From: Amblyomma americanum
Lineage: Eukaryota; Arthropoda; Arachnida; Ixodida; Ixodidae
Assembly: GCF_052857255.1 (NCBI RefSeq)
Contig: NC_135498.1
Location: 164,544,124 to 164,608,123 of the forward strand
Length of the DNA: 64,000 bases
Direction: 5' to 3'
Shown: positions 57,498 through 64,000 of the stretch, in pieces
Numbering within the stretch: the first letter of the stretch is position 1
How the letters are laid out: the number at the start of each line of letters is the position of its first letter
Notes under the pieces: model-generated
Told to the model about the DNA's origin: nothing
The model's database searches: none
What the model saw: only the letters and a program-made list of their open reading frames with translations
Position numbers and translations under genes: made by a program

Positions 57498-57556
57498 CAC
57501 TAGATTGGTGTGGGAAAGAAGAATGCTTTCGCATTTCTTCCGCACCAATCTAGGTG
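57498..57556. repeat. Short hairpin element
   Basis: CACTAGATTGGTGTGGGAAAG at the left and CCGCACCAATCTAGGTG at the right form a stem of about 27 bp with few mismatches. Confidence 0.8.
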
Positions 57557-58943
57557 AGCGCATCTTTTTTTCGTCTTAATACTTAATAACCACTGACCGT
57601 CATTAGCTATAGGTGGCCGGAAGCAGCATTCCCGCTTTTCGAGGTGAGTGCCAGTGAAGACACCGAAGTTTGGACGTCATGGCCCAGAAGTCGAGTGTCT
57701 GCTGTGTATTTCAATGGATAAAGTTGCGTTTTTTCGTCCTTCTGTTCGGAACTTTTTAGGTTGTTCTAGTGTAACGTCTGCAGTTATACCAAAAGAATTA
57801 GCAAGCTGAACGAGAGAAATGTGACAATCTTTTGGATAACCCTGTAATTTCCGAGAAACCGAGAAAAACAAACGTTCAGGTTTCACCTTGACGCGGTAAA
57901 AGGGGACGTATATAAATACACTGCGGGTTGCTAACATTGCGTTCTTGTCCGGTTCGTGTCTTCTGAGCGCAAAGGAGCGCTAGTGGAATGACGATGAGGC
58001 TATAAGGTGGTTTGAAAACCGAATTCTCGCGTAGCAAAGAAAAGACGAACGATAACGGAAATGCTGACGCTCGGTCGTCCCTGGAAGAACCGCTCTTTGT
58101 ACAACTGCTGTAGTGTCAGTTTCGAGTTGCAGGCGGCCAGTGTCTGGTCCCATCGATGGCGAGTGAGGTTTATCGCTTTAGGGCGTCATTGACTCTCCAG
58201 ACGTGCTTTTAGCCTAACTCTATAGCACCGCCACATTTGACAGCTGCACCATGCAGGAATGCACGCAAAACGACTTTCAAGCCAGTCATTAGCATATCTA
58301 GAGATGTACAACGACAAAGAAACGACCGACGAGAAAGACGAATGCTGCAGCGCGTGCCTTTTTCGGTGTGCACAGCGCGAAATTGTGGACGAGAAAGAGG
58401 AACGGAGGACAAGCGTTGTCAGAAGTCAACTGCACCATGCATCACGAATAAAAGCCTGGGCCATTCAGGGATTATTCGGTGCAGAAGGAACATGCACTCC
58501 GTTGGAAGGCAGTACCATACCTTTTGGAAGCGCTGATATCAACGACAACTCCGCGAGCATTTCACCAGATAGTAGCCGCGCCCTCGCTCCGGTTCGATCG
58601 AAACATATAATTGGGTGAAGTGGCCACTGCAAGTCGGCCGGCTGCCTGGTGAAGGTTTCCACCTGTTCTTTCTTAAATTTTTTCGCCATTGATGATATAA
58701 CTTGGGGTTGGAGCGCAGAAACGTGCATCACAATAAGGAGCGGAGCTGGCGACGCTTCCGCAAAGGGACGACACAGAGCTGAGCAGGCGAGGCTCCGTGT
58801 ACATACTACGTGCTGTCCTGTCGTCCATTGTAATGCAAATGACCCTCATTTTTGAAACGTCTTTCCCGGAAGACTTTGCTGGTATCCTCAAGCAGTTGAC
58901 GGCGCAAGAGGTAGGCACTGTCGGAAAAAAGTCTAGAATGGCG
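57557..58943. other. No gene seen
   Basis: The ORF of 119 codons at 58259-58618 overlaps others of similar length in other frames and shows no domain, so it is not called. No repeat was recognised. Confidence 0.5.
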
Positions 58944-58953
58944 AAAAACTGAA

Positions 58954-59295
58954 ATGTCAAAGGGGAAGCGGAAACTTAAATGGGCTGGTTGGTTCTTGAG
59001 GAAAAGAAATAGCGCAGCAATTGTCTCGCATCTCGTTCGGCACCCGACCCGTTCCGTAAGGGAAGGGAGGGAGGTGGGAGTCAGAGACAGAGAAAGAGGT
59101 GGCGTGGTGCCATAGTGGAGGGCTCCGGAACAATTTCGACCTGGGGATCTTTAACGTGGACTCTCATCGCGCAGCACATGTGCACGGGCGCCTCTCGCGT
59201 TTCGCCTCCTTCGAAACGCGGCCGCCGCGGCCAGATTCAAACCCGGGAACTCCAGCTGTGTAGCCAAGCACCCTAACTACTGAGCCACCGCGGCC
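58954..59295 (-). mobile_element. tRNA-derived SINE with 10-bp target duplication
   Basis: Minus strand head CCGCGGTGGCTCAGTAGTTAG and B box GGGTTTGAATCTGG; AAAAACTGAA flanks it at 58944-58953 and 59296-59305. Same family as 24661 and 61591. Confidence 0.88.
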
Positions 59296-59300
59296 AAAAA

Positions 59301-59303
<3 letters not shown>

Positions 59304-59360
<57 letters not shown>

Positions 59361-59458
59361 TGGTTTTGGGGGAAAGGAAATGGAGCAGTATCTGTCTCAT
59401 ATATCGTTGGACACCTGAACCGCGCCGTAAGGGACGGGATAAAGGAGGGAGTGAAATC
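59304..59458 (-). mobile_element. 5'-truncated SINE tail with (AAT)n
   Basis: (AAT)n at 59304-59360 precedes the 3'-body sequence (GAAAGGAAATGGAGCAGTAT and GGACACCTGAACCGCGCC) shared with the SINE at 61591. Only the 3' part is present. The SINE at 58954 inserted at the edge of this tail. Confidence 0.75.
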
Positions 59459-61579
59459 TGCTGATTTTCCATTTGGTGCACCGCCAAAGGCCGACTTCGG
59501 GACGAGGCCGCTTCCTGTGGTTTCACTCTCGGGTGTAGTGAACTGCAATATATTTTTCCACTTATATTGTTACGGTACGCAGTAACGAAGCGAAGACGAC
59601 GTTGTTGCGTCACTGGGCAGTCGACGAAGACGAGGACGCTGCCGCTAGTGCTTGAGTGACCCGTTTTCTGGTGTGTCTTCTGTGGACGGCCTACAGTTCC
59701 TGCTGCTGAACTAACCTCGTAATAATATTTTTCTACGCTACTAACTACTCTAGTGGCGCCATACAGCGGCTAAACTGCATTTCCTGGCAGTTGGCAAGCC
59801 TTGAGCCATCTCGGGGCTAGATGCTTCGTCTTCTTCATCTCTCGTGCTGCCCGCTGCCTTGCACGTTCCAACGTCTTGCGCGTCTAATTAAAGCAAGTAA
59901 ACCAGCCCTGCTTACGTCAACCGTTTCTCAGTGACAATATATTTATATATTCTAGTTCACTATACCAGCGCTAGGCTGTCTAGAGGGGGGGGGGGGGGGG
60001 CGAAACTGGCCTCCGAGCACGTGACTACCGCGTAGCGGCGCTGACGCCGTCACCGCGTCGTGTGGCGTATACTTTCTACCGCAGCAGCAAAGCTTGCGCA
60101 GCGCTTGCTGCGTGCACTCTTTGATCGCACCAGTCTACCAGTCTTGTTTAATGCCACTGGCCTGTAATGCTATTTATCTTGTTTCATGGAATTCACATAC
60201 TGCGTAGAACCACACCTAACTCTGGCGAATACAACGGCTGACCTCTTGCGAATTGCAGACCGATGAATATTGATACGTGCCACTGTGGAAGAAGAAAAAG
60301 CGCCTGCATCCGTAGAGAAAGAAGGTGTTGCTCTCCCGCTCGCGCGCTCGGACCGCTTAGGGACCGCCACAGTTTTGCGTCTCGTCTCCGGAGGTTCTCC
60401 TTCGAATTGCTCGTAACAATATCAACAAATTCGCCAGTTTCCAGTCGGAAGGCGATGAATCGCTCTTGATAATTTCTGAAGGGAGTCGTTTACTTCCAAG
60501 AAAGCCTATGCTAGTTTGCTTTCACTTTTTACTGCTTTGTTTTGGTTTTTAGTAGTCCGAAAAATTATGATGACAGGCTGACCTGCTGAAGTACACTTTC
60601 ATTTTCTGCTGAAACCGACGAGCTTTAAAACTGGATATGAAAATTCATAATTTAGTGTCTGTTCTTTATAAATCGAGATGAATGCATTTCTAGGCAATGT
60701 AAATTGACGAGACCAGTAAACGGCGCGGCTTAATTTACGTTCTGCAAACTTTTCAAAGTTACTAATACAACTACGGATTTCACGCAACTCAGGGCTTTTC
60801 ATTTTCTTTAAACTAAATTCAAGGTTCAGCTTACACGAGTGAAATCCCTCTTAAGCAGAAAACTGTCACCGCTCAGTGCATAAGTAGAGTACGTGTATGC
60901 AGGATCAGCTAGCTTATAATGGTACTGAATTAACTCTGACCATGTCTGAACACTCATTAATGGTATACTGGATGCGATGCTACGCAGAGCACTTAACATA
61001 TTGCCTCCAGAATCGGAAGCATCCATCGATAGCATCCATAGATTGTTTTTTTTCAATTTTTGGCCTGCATGGAACGTTTGGAAATACAGTAAGCGCTACG
61101 CGCCGCCTAAAAAAGGAGCTAGGGCGAAGACATGCGATATCGTAACAAGACCAACTGCCAGCTGCAATGTGCTTAAAATAGCGCAGGGCTTAATATCGGC
61201 ACCAAATGAATCGTGAACAGACGAATCCGGGGGTTAATCGTAACTAAAAAATCTACTAAGAAATGCCAACAATAGGTTTGCAATGGCTTCCTTTAAAGTG
61301 TATTGCAACCACGCTTCAGAAGTGATAAGCCATGCAAGTATTTATTCTGTCTTAGCTAAAATATTTCATTTCGTATCGTCTGCTGTGCTCGTTTACTTTC
61401 TTGCTTAAATTACCTGCCTACAAAAAAGAATACCCGCGTCAAGGACGCATGCATGCAGTTAGCAACTGTGTTTAAAAAAGGGTTGCAAGAATTGCAGCGT
61501 AGCATAAGCAATTGTACTTCGTATCAGGAGCAGTCGCTTTATCTGCGGTAAATATGAATACTTTAAAATCACGTACGTG
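59459..61579. other. No gene seen; poly-G run
   Basis: 16 G at 59985-60000. Minus-strand ORFs at 60599-60802 and 60826-61056 have somewhat protein-like composition but no recognisable family. Confidence 0.45.
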
Positions 61580-61590
61580 GATTGCGTGTT

Positions 61591-61905
61591 AATAATAATA
61601 ATTGTTTTTTTCGGGAAAGGAAATGGCGCAGTGTCTGTCTCAAATATCGTTGGACACCTGAACCCCGCCGTAAAAAAAGGGATAAAGTAGGGAGTGAAAG
61701 AAGAAAGGAAGAAAGGTTCCGTAGTGGAGGGCTCCGGAATAATTTCGGCCACCTGGGGATCTTTAACGTGCACTGACACCGCACAGCACACGGGTGTCTT
61801 AGCGTTTTTTCTCCATAAAAACGCAGCCGCCGCGGTCGGGTTCGAACCCGGAAACTCCGGATCAGTAGTCGAGCGCCCTAACCACTGAGCCACCGCGGCG
61901 GGTAG
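61591..61905 (-). mobile_element. Full-length tRNA-derived SINE with perfect 11-bp target duplication
   Basis: Minus strand: CCGCCGCGGTGGCTCAGTGG head, B box GGGTTCGAACCCG, body with GTGCACGTTAAAGATCCCCA, tail ending (AAT)n. GATTGCGTGTT flanks it exactly at 61580-61590 and 61906-61916, so the insertion is recent. Confidence 0.93.
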
Positions 61906-62051
61906 GATTGCGTGTTGCAATCCACAAAAAAAAATAAAACTTTCACAGTGTCATGTACTCCCATTCTGCTGAGTTAAATTTCTTGTACTTCTGTGTCTCG
62001 TATCTGCTTTCATCGTCCTTGTGTATGTACGCTGTTTTAGCCTTATATATC

Positions 62052-62297
62052 ATACCGAAGCGGTGGCCTTGTGGTAGAGCATACGCCTCGCATTCGGGAG
62101 GTGCTGGGCTCGATTCCCAGTGCCGCCGGGTACCCACCGGTTTTTACTGGGTACAAGATTTCCCCCGGCCTGGTGCTCGGCTCTTCTGGGTGAGATGCTT
62201 GGGAAAAGGGTCTTGACCACAGTTGCTCTGATGGATCAGCGATAAGTTCCGCCGTCAACAACGTTAAGTCCGCCTCGTGCGGTAGAAGCCCATTGAG
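62052..62297 (+). mobile_element. Second type of tRNA-derived SINE
   Basis: The tRNA-like head has an A-box-like TGGCCTTGTGGTAGAGCA and a B box GGGCTCGATTCCC. A body unlike the Ruka family follows (GGTACAAGATTTCCCCCGGCC, then TCAACAACGTTAAGTCCGCC). It ends where the LINE monomers begin. No anticodon stem of a functional tRNA can be formed with confidence. Confidence 0.65.
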
Positions 62298-63104
62298 GGG
62301 CACGGCACCGTGAACGCCATGGAAATCTTACAGCTGCGGATTTTGCAGGCCGCGTTCCTATGTGGTTCCTGCTGTTTCCCGGATCCCGCTGCTTCATCGC
62401 CATCCGCTGCCGCTGAGCGACCTTCGCTCTCGCCTGCTTTTTGGCCATACGTAGTTGGCGACCGATTTTTCATCTGGCAACATGGATCTTCAGCTACTAT
62501 CTCCGACATCGACGACGCATATAAGAGCAAGCCCGGAAACACCCACCTCGGGCACGGCACCGTGAACGCCATGGAAATCTTACCGCTGCGGATTTTGCAG
62601 GCCGCGTTCCTATGTGGTTCCTGCTGTTTCCCGGATCCCGCTGCTTCATCGCCATCCGCTGCCGCTGAGCGACCTTCGCTCTCGCCTGCTTTTTGGCCAT
62701 ACGTAGTTGGCGACCGATTTTTCATCTGGCAACATGGATCTTCAGCTACTATCTCCGACATCGACGACGCATATAAGAGCAAGCCCGGAAACACCCACCT
62801 CGGGCACGGCACCGTGAACGCCATGGAAATCTTACCGCTGCGGATTTTGCAGGCCGCGTTCCTATGTGGTTCCTGCTGTTTCCCGGATCCCGCTGCTTCA
62901 TCGCCATCCGCTGCCGCTGAGCGACCTTCGCTCTCGCCTGCTTTTTGGCCATACGTAGTTGGCGACCGATTTTTCATCTGGCAACATGGATCTTCAGCTA
63001 CTATCTCCGACATCGACGACGCATATAAGAGCAAGCCCGGAAACACCCACCTCGGGCACGGCACCGTGAACGCCATGGAAATCTTACCGCTGCGGATTTT
63101 GCAG
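62298..63104 (+). repeat. Three and a fifth 252-bp tandem monomers with TATA motifs
   Basis: Units start at 62298, 62550, 62802 and 63054; the last stops after GATTTTGCAG at 63104. By eye the copies are almost identical (the first has CAGCTGCGG where the others have CCGCTGCGG). Each full unit has CATATAAGAGC (TATAAG at 62520, 62772 and 63024) and an ATG (62319, 62571, 62823, 63075). The arrangement resembles promoter monomers of rodent L1 elements. As 252 is a multiple of three, reading frames stay open through the array on both strands without this implying coding. Confidence 0.9.
63018..63075 (+). promoter_or_regulatory. Likely promoter of the LINE ORF1 transcript
   Basis: TATAAG at 63024-63029 would place a start near 63054, about 20 bases before the ATG at 63075. 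The same spacing exists in each monomer. This is an inference from motif distance only. Confidence 0.4.
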
Positions 63105-63992
63105 GTTAGTTATTTGGAAGGCGCTGCCTGTGTGAAGAGCAGTGATTACTGTCTATTTACGGTGTCGTGCCCTGGAGAGTGTATTGATGTACTGAAGCGT
63201 GTATTGTCTTTGCCTTCTCGCCTTTACCTATTTTTTTATGGTATGCTGCTCTCACTGTCGGGTGACATCGAAAGCAATCCTGGGCCTATGAATGCAACTG
63301 AAAGAGAAACATTGGAAGCCCTCTTGCTGACTGTCCAAAGAATTGAAGCTGGCCAAGCTGTAATACTTAATGAAATCAAAGGTGTTAAAGAAAGGCAGGA
63401 TGCTACCGATAAAGAAGTCAAGCAGCTGACGTTGAGAGTGGCAGCCCTCGAGGCAACGGCAACCTCACTTGATAGGCCTGATTCTCTTGTAACTGACAAT
63501 GCCATACAAGCCATTTCTTCTCAGCTTTCTAGTATTTACTCAAGGTGTGATGATGCTGAAAATAGATTGCGCCGAAATAACTTGCTTTTCTTTGGCATCG
63601 ACGATGTGGAAGACGAAAGCTGGGCAGATTCTGAAGGGAAAGTCATTGCATTTTGTTCAGAGCACCTAGATTTATCTATGACTGCTTCACAGTTTGAAAG
63701 GGTTCATAGATTAGGCAAATTCAAAACTGATAGGCACAGACCAATCATTGCCAAGATGACCTTCTTTAAAGACAAGCAGAACATCCTTTCAAATGGCCAC
63801 AAATTGAAGGACTCCAGTTTTGAAATCCGTGAGGATTTTTCCGCTACAACTCGTGAGGCTAGAAGCAAGTTGACCAAATTTGCAAAGTCACAATCCAAGT
63901 CTTATAAACTGGCATTTGATAAACTTAGAATGGACAAACAAACATATGCGTATGACCGAGCCACTGATTCGGTCATATTAGTATCACCATAG
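63075..63992 (+). CDS. LINE ORF1 protein with N-terminal 2A-like motif
   Basis: From the ATG in the last monomer the frame is open for 305 codons to a TAG at 63990-63992. Residues 1-71 include a hydrophobic stretch (LYLFFYGMLLSLSG) leading into DIESNPGP (63264-63287), the 2A consensus at which ribosomes skip a Gly-Pro bond. A Met follows directly. Residues about 85-140 are heptad-rich (coiled coil for trimer formation). The rest matches ORF1 proteins of L1/CR1-type LINEs: RRNNLLFFGI (start of the RRM-like part), FERVHRLGK, RPIIAKMTFFKDK, EDFSATTREARSKL. ORF1p binds LINE RNA and acts as a chaperone. No lesion is seen, so the copy may be young. An upstream start inside earlier monomers (62319) is possible but less likely. 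Confidence 0.75.
   Translation: MEILPLRILQVSYLEGAACVKSSDYCLFTVSCPGECIDVLKRVLSLPSRLYLFFYGMLLSLSGDIESNPGPMNATERETLEALLLTVQRIEAGQAVILNEIKGVKERQDATDKEVKQLTLRVAALEATATSLDRPDSLVTDNAIQAISSQLSSIYSRCDDAENRLRRNNLLFFGIDDVEDESWADSEGKVIAFCSEHLDLSMTASQFERVHRLGKFKTDRHRPIIAKMTFFKDKQNILSNGHKLKDSSFEIREDFSATTREARSKLTKFAKSQSKSYKLAFDKLRMDKQTYAYDRATDSVILVSP
63264..63287 (+). other. 2A-like ribosome-skipping motif
   Basis: Codons for DIESNPGP, preceded by SG. The skip would fall between Gly (63282-63284) and Pro (63285-63287). All invariant positions of the D-V/I-E-x-N-P-G-P consensus are present. Confidence 0.85.
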
Positions 63993-64000
63993 CTAGGCAA

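Larger units (their letters stand above)
62298..64000 (+). mobile_element. LINE (CR1-like) 5' part: tandem monomers plus ORF1; runs off right edge
   Basis: Tandem 252-bp monomers, a unique leader and an intact ORF1 are followed at the right edge by the space for ORF2. The ORF1 type (coiled coil plus RRM/CTD-like domain) with an N-terminal 2A motif is known from CR1-like and some other APE-type LINEs. ORF2 lies outside, so the clade is inferred. Confidence 0.7.

Noticed and set aside
58259..58618. 119-codon ORF on the plus strand
   Set aside because: Overlapping ORFs of similar length exist in other frames, and no domain or splice context was seen.
60599..61056. Minus-strand ORFs as a host gene
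   Set aside because: No recognisable motif, no splice-consistent neighbours, and stops between them.
62310..63074. N-terminal repeat extension of the LINE ORF1 through the monomers
   Set aside because: Same reason as above. A start at 63075 downstream of the last TATAAG is more economical, although upstream starts cannot be excluded.
62264..63076. 270-codon minus-strand ORF with three identical 84-residue repeats
   Set aside because: It mirrors the 252-bp tandem monomers. As the period is divisible by three, any frame open in one unit is open in all, so length is not evidence of coding.

Overview
The window reads as nuclear DNA of a hard tick (Ixodidae, probably a metastriate such as Rhipicephalus or Dermacentor). 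This is an inference from the repeat families: tRNA-derived SINEs of the Ruka type, several LINE families with RNase H, a Gmr1-like LTR element, and a split SLC16 (monocarboxylate transporter-like) gene with the exon pattern seen in arachnids. There are no operons, no rRNA and no CRISPR. Most of the sequence is transposable elements in different states of decay.

Left third (1-24.6 kb). A minus-strand Ty3/gypsy-type retrotransposon (1-2994) has a SCAN-like Gag, and its protease is followed directly by the integrase zinc domain (Gmr1-like order). It abuts a plus-strand C2H2 zinc-finger terminal exon (about 2999-3296) that contains three fingers. Next is a three-level nest: a TTAA-flanked Kolobok/Mutator-like transposon (3900-9637) contains a TTAA-flanked piggyBac (6369-9054), which itself contains a roughly 150-bp CR1-like LINE 3' end. 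From 9.7 to 19.5 kb I see no convincing gene, only SINE pieces, homopolymers and a large foldback structure (13763-14972). A decayed I-like LINE (19.5-22.8 kb), a minus-strand LINE 3' end and another long foldback (23961-24569) follow.

Middle (24.6-47.3 kb). This part holds Ruka-like SINEs, a (GT)n tract, a CACGTG cluster with 12-bp spacing, and a second, more complete copy of the I-like LINE (about 27.9-33.4 kb). It also holds an RTE-like LINE tail and a LINE with a nearly open RT-RNase H frame whose 5' end is inverted and which is bounded by a 15-bp target duplication (40629-43531). Two further LINE 3' fragments complete the stretch.

Host gene (47.3-56.45 kb). The clearest host gene is a plus-strand SLC16/MFS transporter. 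Five coding exons with matching splice phases (47335-47563, 48628-48771, 50076-51194, 55014-55143, 56264-56444) give a 600-residue model that ends at an AATAAA. Reading through the fourth donor gives a shorter alternative C-terminus.

Right end (56.4-64.0 kb). Small palindromic elements and SINEs with clear target duplications lead to the 5' end of a LINE. Three near-identical 252-bp monomers plus a partial fourth (62298-63104), each full one carrying a TATA-like motif, precede an intact ORF1 (63075-63992). The N-terminus of this ORF1 carries a 2A-like motif (GDIESNPGP) followed by a coiled coil and an L1/CR1-type ORF1 domain. This is the most interesting system in the window.
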